From Chlamydomonas sphaeroides (lineage: Eukaryota > Chlorophyta > Chlorophyceae > Chlamydomonadales > Chlamydomonadaceae), in contig BDDC01000271.1 of NCBI GenBank assembly GCA_001662425.1, forward strand, positions 1-64,000: a stretch of DNA of 64,000 nucleotides. The letters run 5' to 3'. Both the position numbers and the translations under genes were made by a program. The notes beneath the pieces were generated by a model. The model worked only from the letters and a program-made list of their open reading frames with translations, was not told where the DNA came from and did not search any database. Shown here in pieces: positions 23,878 to 34,823 of the stretch (position 1 is the stretch's first letter; every line of letters starts with the position of its first letter).

Positions 23878-26800
23878 ATGGGGCCGCCCGACGTCCTGAT
23901 GGCTCTGCCGAGCATGGCAGGCGACCTCCCCAGCAACATGTCGCGAGGACTTCCCGAGGATGCCGCCCCTCTGCACAACCCGCTGTTCGCGGCGCTCATT
24001 GGCTCGATGGCCCTGGACGAGATCTTCTCCGCCCACATCGTCAGCGTCACCGGCTACTCGATCGCCGGCACGCACTCCAACCCGCTGTGGTCCCCGGCCA
24101 ACTCCCGTCCCGGCTCGGTCAGCGCCCAGCCTACGACCACGCCCTCGCCACCACCGCCAGTGACCCTGCCGCCTGACTACCCGGTATCCGCGCCGGCAGT
24201 CGGCCTGGCGCCTTCGCCGCCCTCCGGCAGTCTCCTGGGCAACCCTCTCTTTGGGGTCCTGTCCGCAACACCCTCTGCAAACCTGGAGCAGCTGCTCTCC
24301 GCCGCCGGCTCGCTGGCCTCCTTCAACATCGCCACGGCACGCGCCAACCCGCTCTTCTCCCCCACCAACTCCCGCCCCGGCTCCGTCTGCTGCACCGCGA
24401 CCGGTGAGCTACCTTCGGCTACCGGCACCTCAGGGTAACCCACCTCCCACAACCCCAGGCCCTTATTCCATAGCCCAGCACACCAGCACCACGGCCGGCC
24501 CAGCTGTCTCCACGCCTTCACCTTCGCGCCGCCCAACTCCCAACCCCCAACTCCCAACGCCCAACCCCCATCACCCGTTGCGCATCCATGCAGGCACCGC
24601 GAGCACCCCACTGGACGCCGCCGCCCTGGCGGCCGCCGCCCAGGCGCCGGCCCCCAGCCGCCAGACGCCCTCGGGCTCCGCCAGGTGCGGCGCAACCCCA
24701 CGCCGCGCGGCCCACCAGGTCCTACCCATGCTTCCCAACATGCGCACTCCGCCGTGGGGCTCACAACCTGACGCCCACATCCGCGCCACGCAGTCCCGCC
24801 TCCATGAGCCCACACGCCGAGAGCACACACGCGCTGGACAGCACGCCAGCTGCACCCCGCAGCACAGAGACCCACCGGCACGTGCTCCCTCACCCAGCCT
24901 CCCCCGTGCCGCGTGCCCATTGCCCTCTGCCCCCACAGCTCCGTGGGCTCGCTGGCCTCGCTGGCCTCTGCCGACGCCGCCATCATCCTGCTGGTGCGAG
25001 CCGCGGTGCGCATCGGCCTGCAGCAGCTGCTGCCAGGCACCGCCAGCCCCTGGGGCGCGCCCGTGTCGCTGGCCTCGCTGCAGCGCCGCGGCCGCCGCGC
25101 CGTCAGCACCGCGCCGCTGGCCCGCAAGCCGCCCGCCGCGCTGCACGGCTTGCTGCCGCTGGGGCCGGCGGCGCCGCCGGCGCCGTACAGCACCGTGCTG
25201 AGCAACGCCGCTGGCGGCGGCGGCGCCGCCGTCAGCTTCGTGCCCGGCGCCTCTGGCGGCCGCTCGGGTCCAGTCCGGGGTCTGGGCAAGGTCAGCGGCA
25301 TCGGCCGCTTTGGTGGCAGGTACGCCGGCGGCGCCCCCGGCGTCGGCTTTGGCGGCGCCGGCGGGGCCGTGGGTGGAGGTGGCGGCGGCGTTGGGGAGGG
25401 CGGGCAGGCAGCGCGGCTGCCGCGGCGGCGTGCGGCGTCAGCGCAGGAGGCGGTGGCGGCGATGGCGGTGATCGCTGGGGCGGTTGCGGCGGCGACCAAG
25501 GACGCTGCGGGGACGGCAGGACCGGCACCTGCGGCACCCGGCAACCCACCGCAGCGAAGCGGGCAGGGCCCCGACGCTACGGCGGCGGCAGCCAAGCTGG
25601 CCGAGGCCGAGGCCGAGGCCGAAGCCGCGGAGGTCTCGACCAAGGCGTCGGCCGCCGGCGGCGCCGCCACCGCTCCATGCACGCCCGACGCCGCCGCCGC
25701 CGCGCAGCCGCTGCGCCTGCCCACCGCCGGCGGCTCCCCAACACCATGGCCAGCGCCGCCGCAGCACCGCAGCCAGTCCCCGGCCCCCGACGCCGCTTCC
25801 GCAACCCTCGCTTCCGCCGCCACATCCTCCCTCGACACCGCCGCCGGCGTGCAGGACCCGCCGCCGCCGCCGCCGCTGCCGACGCTGCGCCTGCGCATGC
25901 CCGGCGACCCGCAGTCCATGCACGGCTCGCCGCTGCAGTCCAGGGGCAGCCCCAGGCCGCTGCCTCTACCTGGATCCCACGCCCTCTCCGGCCTCGGCTA
26001 CGGCTCCAGCCCTGGCGGCAGCCCCATGAGGCAGAGCGACGGCTACAAGCCCGCCGGCCCGCACCGCGCCGCGCACCGCGGCGGCGGCGGGATGGACTCG
26101 CCGGGGCCGGCGTCGGCATCTGGGTCGCCGAGGGCCGCGGCGGTGGGCGCCGCCGGCGGCACCCGGGTAGCGGCGCTGGCGGCGATGTTTGGTGGCGGCG
26201 GGCAGCAGCCGACGTCGCCGGGCGGCCGCGGCAGCGGCGGCGGCGCTGGAGGCAGGGAGGTGTTGTCGGAGGGAGGCGCCGGCCCGGCAGGGCACTGGCC
26301 TGCAAGTGGTGGCGGCGGCGACGCCGCGGCGGCTTGTGAGCGCCGGCGCGCGGCCATGGCGGACTCCCTAGCGTCGGCGCCGGGGTCGCCGCTGGGCGCC
26401 CCAGCAACGTCATCGTCAGGCTCGCCCTCTGCCACCAGCTACGCGGCCGCCATCGCTAAGCCGCCAGCGTCGCCGGCTGCCGTCGCCTCGCCGGCATCCC
26501 CACGTGACGGCGCGGCTGCAGGTGAGGGAGGCGCCAGCTGCGGCCTAGCTGCCGCCAGTCGCTGGCCTCGTGTTGGCGTCGGCCTCAGCGTCATCGCGGG
26601 TCCTCACGGTGGTGCTGTTGCTGCTGCTGCTGTTGCTGTCCTGGCCGCAGGCCCGGAGCCCGTCGCAAGGGCCGACGGAGGGGCGCCCAAGGGGATCGCA
26701 GACCGCAGCTCTGGCGACGGCGCCCAGGACGCTGCAGCAGGGAAGCCCGCTGGCGGCGCGGCTGTGAGCCCTACTCGGGAAGCCGTCGAGGCCGCAGGCG

Positions 26801-29800
26801 CTGCAGCCGCCACAGGCGGTGCTGCGCGGGCGCCGGTGGCAGTTGCGGCAGTGGGTGTTGCGGCCACGGGCGCCGCCGCCGGCCCCGCCCCGCCCCTGGC
26901 AGCGGCCTCAGCCCCTCACGCAACTACTGGTGTAGCTGCGACGGCCGTCGTGGCCGCGGGCAAGACAGCCCAGCCGCCTGCTGCTGCTGCGGCCGCCGGC
27001 GCCTCGGCGCCCTCCGGCCGAGGCCAGCGGCTCCTGGCGCCGGGCGCGGCCCGGCCCGCCACCTCCCGAGCCGGCTCTGGCGCGGCCGCCACGCCATCCG
27101 GTACAGGCAGCGCCGCCGCCGCCGCCGCTACAACGACGGCCAAGGCCGCTGCTGAACAGCCCGACGTCGTGGCCGGCCCCGGCTCCACCGCTCACGCCCG
27201 CGGCCAGGACCCGGCCAAAGCGGCTCCGGCGCCGCCCATCGCAACCGCCGCGACGGCTGCTGCAGCAGCCACCGCGGCGCCATCGGTCGCAGGCCCTACG
27301 GCCTCCGTCAGCCCGGACCAGGGAGTGCAGGCTCCTCCAGCCGCTAGCATCAAGACCGCCAGCGTCAGGGCCATGGCCATGGCTCTGGAGAAGGAGGCCG
27401 CCGCCGCCAGCACCACCGCCGGCCGCGTCGTCGCCCTGGGCAAGGTGGGCACCACTGCCGCCGCCATCAAGACGGCTGTAGCTGGCGCCGGGGCCGCCAC
27501 CAGCCCAGTGGGCCCCTCCGCAACGGTGGTGGCGGGCGCCAAGGCCGCCGCTGCGGCCCCCGCCGCAGCTGCCGCCAGCGAGCCTGGGCCGGTCAAGCCA
27601 GCGCCCTCTGCCGCCGGCGTCAGCATAGCATCTTCCGCCACCACAACCGCCGCGTCCGTTCCCTGCGCTGCCACCGCGGCGCTGGCTGCTCCCTCGGCCG
27701 CAGCCGCGGCGGCCTCCGTCGCCTCCACCGTGGCCGCTGCTGCTTCCGCAGCCACCGACGCGCCCGCCACCGCCGCCACAACGGCAGCCACCACCCGAAT
27801 GCACAGCGCCGCCTACAGCGCTATGGGCGCCTCCACGTCGGCCGCCACCCCAGCTGCCCGTGCCGCAGCGCCAGCCACCGGCACCGTCGCGGCGGCGCCG
27901 GCGGCCGCCTCCGCCTCCACCGGAGTGGCGGCCGCCGCCAGCACGGCAGTGGCCGCGAGCGTCACCAGCATTTGCTCCACGACCCTGGCCTCGGCCAGCG
28001 CTGTCGGTGCTGCTGAGGCCGCCAGCGCCGCCGCCGCCGCCGAGGCAGCTGGGGCTGCCACCCCGGCTGCCCAGGCGGCCACCGCAGCCTCTGCCGCCGC
28101 CACAACGGCCGCCGCCGCCACTACCGCGGCGGTCACGGCCGGCGCTGCCGCCAGCGCCGCGGCGGCGCCGACTGGTGCGGTTCCCGCGGGCTTCAAGCTG
28201 ACGGCCGTGCTGCGTCGCACGCTGGTAACCACCGTCACCACCACGACCACCACCACCACCACCACCCGGACTGGCGCGGCAGCCGGCCAGCAGCAGGCCG
28301 GCGGCGCTGCCGCTGAGCAGGCTCCCGCCAACGGCGCTGACCAGGGTGCCGCTGGCGGCCAGGGCGTCGCCGGCAGCGGGAGCGAGGACGCTGCCAGTGG
28401 TCCCGTGAGCGAGGGCAGCGGCTCCTCCAGCAGCGTCAGCAGCAGCATTGGATCAGCCGGTGCCGCCGCCGCTGGCTCCGCTGCCCTGTCGGTCGCGCAG
28501 CGGTACCTGTCGGCGGTCTCAGCTGCAAGCGGCGACGGTGGCAAGGCCGCGCCTGCCGGCCTGCCGTCGCTGCCGGCCCGCGCCGCCCTGTCCCGGCCCG
28601 CGACCGGAATGAAGCCCGCGGCGCACAGCAGCGGCCGGGCGCTCGGCGTCACGAGCGCGCTGGCGGCGGAGTCGACGGCGCCGGGCTCGCCGCCGCCGCT
28701 GCCGCTGCCGCCTTCGCAGTACGGCAGCAAGCTTCTGACCGCCACCGCCGCCGCCGGCATCTGCCTGGCGGTGCACGGCATGCCGCCCACCAGCGGCGCC
28801 GACGCCACGGCGGCCAGCGCCTCCGTCGCCGCCGCTACCGCCGTCAGCGTCGCCGCAAGCACGACCAGCACGGCCGCGGCGCCGGCGGTGACCGCCGGCG
28901 TCGCCACGGCCACGGCCGTGGAGGAGCCATCAAAGGTGGTGTCCGCTCAGGTGCAGCACACGAGCGCACCGGCGTCGGCCCCGGTGCCGGCGGCGCCGGC
29001 GACGCCCGTGGCGGCCGTGGCGGCGCAGATATCGGCCATCGCTTTAGCGCCGTCTTCACGGGCCGCGCCGGTGCCTGCGCCGGCGGCGCCTGCCGGGCCA
29101 GCGCAGGCGGCTCTAGCGACACCAGCGCAGACGGCAACCGCTGCGCCAGCGGCGCCAGCGGTCGTGTCACCGGCTCCCCCAGCGGCACCGCCGGCAGCAG
29201 CTGCGGTGTCGGCGCCCAAGCCGGTGGCCGCTGCGTCCGCGGCACAGGTCGTGCCGCCAGCGCAAGCGGCGCCCCCGGCTCCGGCTCCGGCGGTGCCGGC
29301 ACCGTCGCCGCTTCCCGTCGCCGCCGCCTCGGCGCAACCCGCCGAGGGACTGGTCTCTGCCCATGGCGGCGAGGCGCGCCAGGCCGCCTCACGGTCCGTG
29401 CCAGCTGCCTCTCTGGGGCTGCTGCCGCTGGACGGGTCCGACGGCGCCGACGACGACGGCGCCGTCGCCGCCAGCCTGTCCGATGACGACGCGCTGCTGG
29501 CGGCGGAGGCGGCCGAGGCGGCGGCCGCGGTTGCTGGCATGGGTGCCGTCGTGCCGTCGGCGCCGGCCGCAGCTGCGCCGTCAGCACCGGCACCAGCAGC
29601 GCCGCCGCCCCCCATGGCCGCTGCCGCGCCCATCCCCGCCGCCGGCGACAGGACCGCCGCCGGCACCTCCCCAGCGCGCAACGCCGCCAGCCCCCGCCGC
29701 TTCGTCTACAGCGCCGCCGGCGCGCGCTCGTCCAACGCCGGCACCAGCGCGCCTGTCGTCGAGGGTTCGCCGCTATCTGCGGGCGGCCTTTCCCCGGGCC

Positions 29801-30516
29801 GAGGCCGCATCCCGCTGCCTGCTGCCGCCAGCGCCTCCCCTGCGGCAGCGGCGGCCTCCGGCACCTCCCCGGGCCGCAGCCGCATCCCGCGCCCCGCTGG
29901 CGCTGGCGCAACGCCGCCATCGCCCGTGACGTCGGCGCCAGTGCCTGCTGCCTCCGTGGCTGCGGCGGCTAGCACGCGCAAGATGCCCGCGCCGTCGCTG
30001 GGATTGATGTCACTGGACGAGCCTGACGGCGATGACGGGCTGCTGACGGCGGCTTTCTGCCCTGACGGCGCCGCCAACGGGGCAGCGGCCGCCGTCAATG
30101 GCAGCGCTGCGTCAGGCGAGCCGCCGTCCCTGGACTTCGCAGCGCTGGCGGCAGAGGCGTCGGAGCTGGCGCACAGCATCGCTGGCGGCGGCGGTGCCGC
30201 CGCCGCCGGGCTGGGCTCCGCTGGGCCGTCGGCGACAGGCAGCGCCGCCTCCGTCACCTCCGCCAGCAGCGGCCTCAGCTCCCTGGAGAGGGCCCTCCGC
30301 AACGCCAGCGGCGGCAGCACAGCCAGCGCGGCCGAGGCTCACGTATGCGCCGGCAGCGGAGGCAGCGGAGGCAGCGGAGGCAGCCGCCCGCATGGCGCCG
30401 CCACCCGCTCGCAGGCGGTGGTCGGGCAGGGGTGCGGGCTGCTGCCCAACCCGTTTGCTGGCGAGGCGCCGCAGTCGGCGGTGGTGTACGATGGCGACGT
30501 GCGGCGGGCGGTATGA
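23878..30516 (+). CDS. Very large Ala/Pro-rich low-complexity protein
   Basis: I do not recognise a family. Exons: 23878-24403, 24594-24684, 24939-30516, joined in phase to 2064 aa. The first 175 residues contain a degenerate ~48-residue duplication: residues 34-81 begin NPLF and end NPLWSPANSRPGSV; residues 122-170 begin NPLF and end NPLFSPTNSRPGSV. The rest is mostly Ala with Ser, Pro, Gly and Thr, predicted disordered, with islands of other sequence: a Thr run near 28230, and two related acidic motifs (LGLLPLDGSDGADDDGAVA near 29415 and LGLMSLDEPDGDDGLLTAA near 29998). A GRSRIPRP motif near residue 1850 has the S-x-I-P form of EB1-binding motifs. Coding status rests on the duplicated motifs, phased N-terminal introns and an uninterrupted 5.6-kb frame. 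26522-26650 could be an unrecognised in-frame intron. Confidence 0.65.
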
Positions 30517-32564
30517 GCAAGATGAACCCTGCGAGGTGAGAGCCGGAAGGGTGCTTGTTGACACATACATGGATGAACCGGTGAGGGTCGCATGGGCGAA
30601 GGGTGCGGGAACAGCGCTTAGGCTAGGGGGGCCGCGAGTTCGTCCAGACTTTCCAGAGGACTCGTGGCCGAGCGGCGGGATTGCCGCACAGCCAAGTCAT
30701 GGCCAACCAAGGGCTGCGTTGCTGCGCCATTGACTCTCTTCTCTCACGCCCTTCCTCGCTAATCGCAGGGGCAAGCCGCATGGGGGGACCTATCAGCGCG
30801 CCCGGCAGTATGCGGCCAACCGGGCCTGAGCGGCGGCGCTGTCGGATTGGGAACCCCGTGCCGGCTTTGCTTGGGGACATTGGAATGTACATCGTCTTGC
30901 AGGGGCTGTTGCGCCCTTGACGCCAGGGGTACAAACAAAGCGATGCAGCATTCGGCTGGGGGCGGCGCCGCGGGAGGAGTCGAGTGCGCGCGGCAGACAT
31001 GCATTCTGCGGGAACGCAGAGGGGACCGCAGAGAAGCAGGTGTGCAGAGATGCGGGTCCGGTCAAGTAGTGGGTACTGTGCTTCGAGCGCAGAGTCACGA
31101 AGCTGGGGGAGGCAAGAAGATGCCAACGTGCTGTTGGGTTTTTCCTATGCCAGGTCCAGGAGACGGCATGCTGTGGGGTGCCTGGTGTGGTTGCTACCGG
31201 GAAATGCTGAGACAAGTTAATTCCCATAGGAATGCGAAAAGGGGCGGCCCCCAATCCGTGCGTGCTACTTCTGTATCTGGCGGCCGCCCCCAGCGATTGG
31301 GCAACTTTCACGCTATAGGCTTACCATACGTCACAGTGCTGGTGGTTTCACTGTGCTCGGCCCACGCTCTGGCCCTCGCGACTTCCTTGGTTGAATGTGG
31401 TACACGTCTGGGACGCGCCCCTGGTCCCTTCATCCGGCTGGGGCATGCTTGCGTCAAAGAAAAGGCGGGCACCCCGGCCCCCGGACTGACGCTAGCACAA
31501 GCTTACGGCCGCTACTGCAACAGCTGATGCAACAGCCGCCGCCCAGCCAGCTAGGCATGGCCAGGAAGCAGGGTCGGCCCTCGCTGCCAACTCAGCCCCA
31601 AACACCGCTACGCGTCCGCTTGGCACGCCCAGCTGAGGCCGAGCTCGGCCGCTTACCGTGGGCGCCGCCGCCTGTGCCGCTCGGCTCCGCCGCTCGGCCC
31701 CGGCCCTACGCCGCCGCCGTCGCCACCGCCGTCGCCACACCTGCCGGGAGAGCGGCATATGAAGAGATGTGTTGATCTCGCGCGCCCAATATTGCTGGGG
31801 GGAGTCAAAGCCGTGTTACGTCTGTGTGGAAGGGCATCAAGAGCGGTGGCGGGAGGGAAGGGTAGACGACAGTATCTTTGGGGCGGCGTCATTGCACGGC
31901 AACGGCAACAGACGTAGCTTGTCCACGGCCCCAGCCAAGAATTTAGCCCCGCACCTGATCGCCCTACCTCCTTAGATCACGGCAAGTCAAGCTCGCCGTA
32001 CCTCTACTTCTATTACTATTTCTAGCCCCGTACGTTGCCCGAAGCCAGAGCTTGGCCCAGAGCTTACCCCGTACGTCCCGCATTGTTGGCACAATGTAAC
32101 ATTATACAGGGCAGCAAGAGCGGTGGCGGGAGAGGAGGGAGGGACGTCAGTGTTTGGCGGGAATTGTGTCGGGCCCGTGTGGAACGAACGTCGCGCCCAG
32201 CTGTGTACGTCTTACGCTTCGCCTTGCTGCAAAGCATACGTGTCTGCCAGAAGCGCCAAGCTGCTCGAGTCGTCACAGACCTCTCGCAGCGGAAGCCCTT
32301 CGGGCAGATGGGCACAGTAACACAGCGTGAACGGCACGCCTAGTTGCTGTGTTCCAGCTCGTCGAGGTGCGCAGCACGGACCGCAATTGCGTTGGTCGTC
32401 GCGACCCATCCTAGGATTCCTCGCCGCCCGTCGTTGCTGGATTTCTGCTGCATAATTCAACAGCTTGATGCAACTTGGACTCTAGGTATCGGCATGACCC
32501 TCCCAAACCCTGCTTCCCTTGCTCAACCCCCGCATTCACGACCCCACGCAGCCAACTCGCAGCC
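30517..32564. other. Intergenic region with no clear gene
   Basis: About 2 kb, less GC-rich than the genes around it. AGAGCGGTGGCGGGAG occurs twice, about 270 bp apart (near 31838 and 32111), a short direct repeat. The promoter of the BTB-like gene must lie at the right end. Open frames here look like chance. Confidence 0.4.
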
Positions 32565-33628
32565 ATGGCTCCCAAGCGGCGCCGCAGCTCGTCCTTCCTG
32601 CTGCACGACGAGGAGCCCGACCTGCACATCCTTGTGCACGGCCGGGAGCAGCCGCTGCTGGCCAACTACCACCTCATTCGGCCCTACAGCCGGGTGGTCA
32701 GGGACCTGCCGCTGAGCGCCAGCGGCCCCACCGTGTGGAACCTGCGGCCGCTGGTGCTGGAGGGCGAGAGCCAGCCCGTGTCCGAGGCGGTCGTGCAGCG
32801 CTGGCTAGAATACGCGTACGCCCATGTGGACAAGGCCCGCCGCGGCTCGCTTTCGCGGACGCTTGAGGAGGCTCGCCCGTTGCTGCTGTTTGCGGACGCC
32901 GTGGGCAGCTGCGACGCCGCCTTCGAGGACATCGCCAAGCAGCTGCTTNNNNNNNNNNCGATCTCAGTTTGGTCGTCCCGCTGGGCGAGGGCGAGCAGCA
33001 GCGGGAGGTGGAGCTGCGGCTGAGGGGCCGGCTGCACTACACGCACACCGCTGGCCTCCTCTACATCACGGTACCTCGCCACGGCAACCCAATAGCAGCG
33101 CTGCTGCTCGCGGCGGACTTCGGACCCCTTCGCGACGCCCTCCCCGCCGCCGTGTGCTCCGCGCTGGAGGGCTGGCTGTTCCTGGCCGGCCGGCTGGGCA
33201 TGGTGCCGCTGGTGCGGATGCTGCTGGACTTCGTGCGCGCGCAGCTCATACCGGGCAGCACGTCCATCCTGCAGCCCGCCCTGGCCACGCTCTACAGTCC
33301 CCGCGTGCTGCACGCCATGCCCAAGGAGCTCCTGCTCGAGGCCTTCGTGCACCACAGCCTGGCCATCCAGGCCAACAGCGCGCAGCTGTCCTGCAACGCG
33401 CCCGTCCAGCTGAAACTGTGCACTTCCGAGGCGGCGGCCTGGTTCGAGGCGCAGCAGGGTGAGATCTACGGGGAGGTGCAGATGGATCCCATGGGTGACG
33501 GCCGCACAGTGCTGAAGAGGGCCGGCAGGAGTGCGCTGTCGTTCAAGGCTGTCTTAGGGGGCCTCACGGACAGCGACTCTGCCGCCCTGGTTCAGCAGGT
33601 GGTCGCCAGGGCGGTGGAGGACGAGTGA
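32565..33628 (+). CDS. BTB-like domain protein (interrupted by a gap)
   Basis: Intact partner of the decayed copy at 1211-2052. Starts MAPKRRRSSSFLLHDEEP with a Kozak-like GCAGCCATGG. Residues about 15-125 fit a BTB/POZ-like fold: LHILVHGRE, then VVQRWLEYAYAHVD, then EEARPLLLFADAVGS. The C-terminal ~220 residues (MPKELLLEAF, LSCNAPVQLKLCTSEAAAWF) are not a domain I can name. No intron is needed. The 10-N gap at 32949-32958 is followed by a different reading frame. Alignment with the other copy puts the missing sequence at about 11 nt, which would restore one frame (about 355 aa). BTB proteins often act as substrate adaptors for cullin-3 ligases; that role is inference here. Confidence 0.65.
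32949..32958. other. Assembly gap (10 N)
   Basis: Ten Ns inside the BTB-like gene; the frame before and after differs by one base. Confidence 0.95.
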
Positions 33629-34823
33629 CTGGCTGGGTACGTGGGGGCTGGGGTTGCGTGTGCGGATGGGCAGGGATGCAAGAGTTTCCAATCACAACCA
33701 GAAGGATGCCAGGAGAGGAACAGAGACGACCTTGCAAGGAATGCAAGGGTTGCGCTAGGGTCTTGGGGGTCTGGGGCAGCAGGGCAGCCCAGCCCAAGGG
33801 AGCCCCGCAGGTCATGCCCGTTGGCGAGGGCGATGGCAGCAATGCGTACGTGCGGATGCACGGCGTGCTTGGCATTGTGGTCTCGGGGTGTGCAGCACAC
33901 AACGTGGTGCAGTGTTGTGCGCGGGTACTAACCGGACTCACCTTCTGCTGACTCCGAGCTGGGTAAGCTCACATGTCAACCGAGCAACCTGCTTATAATC
34001 TGACGATAGGGGCGCTGTTGCCAGGGCTCTGGTCTCGAGGGCGGACCCTATGTCGCATGCATAAATAAGTCGTGACAGTGGGTTGCCGGATGACTACTCG
34101 GCAACAGGCTGTGAATAGGATTCTGCGAGGTCATGCTTGGAGTTGAGCACTTCGGCGTTAGAGGCCGCCGAGCATGGATGCATGTACTGGGCATATCGTG
34201 TGGTTCTGGAACTCGCTCGTGTGGTACCGTCGGCTCACAGGCGCTCACCATGGCTTGCTGACGTGTAATGTGTGTGCCTGAGGTGCCACGGAGCATAGCA
34301 GCGTTGATGACCGTGCTCGCGGCAGGTGCGGGCCGTTCGTGGCTGGGTGGAGGCGGACTTCAGTCTGGCAAGCGAGTTGGGGCCACGGCGGGCCCTGCCT
34401 CGCTAGCGGCAGGGCCTGGGCGGTTGTGGCGGCGCCAGGCGAAGTTGGCTGGCACGAAGCACCTGGCGTCGGTGCCTTGGCATTTTACTGACCAGCGTCG
34501 GCTTGAATCTATCAGACCCTGCGGAACCTCCAGGGCTCCAGACATCCATGCACCTACCCAGGAGCCCCAGGAGCCATGATACCGGTACGGCACCACCGCG
34601 CAATCCTTACAGCGCCCTCTGACCCGGTCCATCAACCTACTAGCTACCTTCCTTAACCTTCCACGCCGGTGCTTAACTACAAGGCCCACCAACACCCGCG
34701 TCACCGGCCCATCACCCTGTGCCTTCATTGCCTGCAGTATCCTTCCCGAGGTACCGGTAGTTGATTTCCGAGCCTCGCCATCGCACCACGCTACGCCCCG
34801 TGCCCCCGCTCCCGACGCGGCCT
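33629..34823. other. Convergent intergenic region
   Basis: About 1.2 kb between 3' ends. Holds TACCGGTA palindromes at 34580-34587 and 34752-34759 and, on the minus strand, a TGTAA at 34607-34611 that could serve the helicase gene. No coding frame recognised. Confidence 0.4.
34607..34611 (-). other. TGTAA poly(A) signal, helicase
   Basis: TGTAA on the minus strand, 213 bp past the helicase stop. Confidence 0.3.

Noticed and set aside
24177..25919. 580-aa open frame on the minus strand opposite the Ala-rich gene
   Set aside because: Arg/Pro/Ala-rich with no motifs; it is antisense to a better supported frame carrying a duplicated motif.
26908..28913. Several long minus-strand frames, Gly- or Ala-rich
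   Set aside because: Complement of GCC/GGC-rich codons in the plus gene; such antisense frames stay open by composition alone.
31540..31775. Short plus-strand frame starting MARKQGRPSLPTQ
   Set aside because: Low-complexity Pro/Ala/Arg composition without conserved sequence or supporting splice sites.
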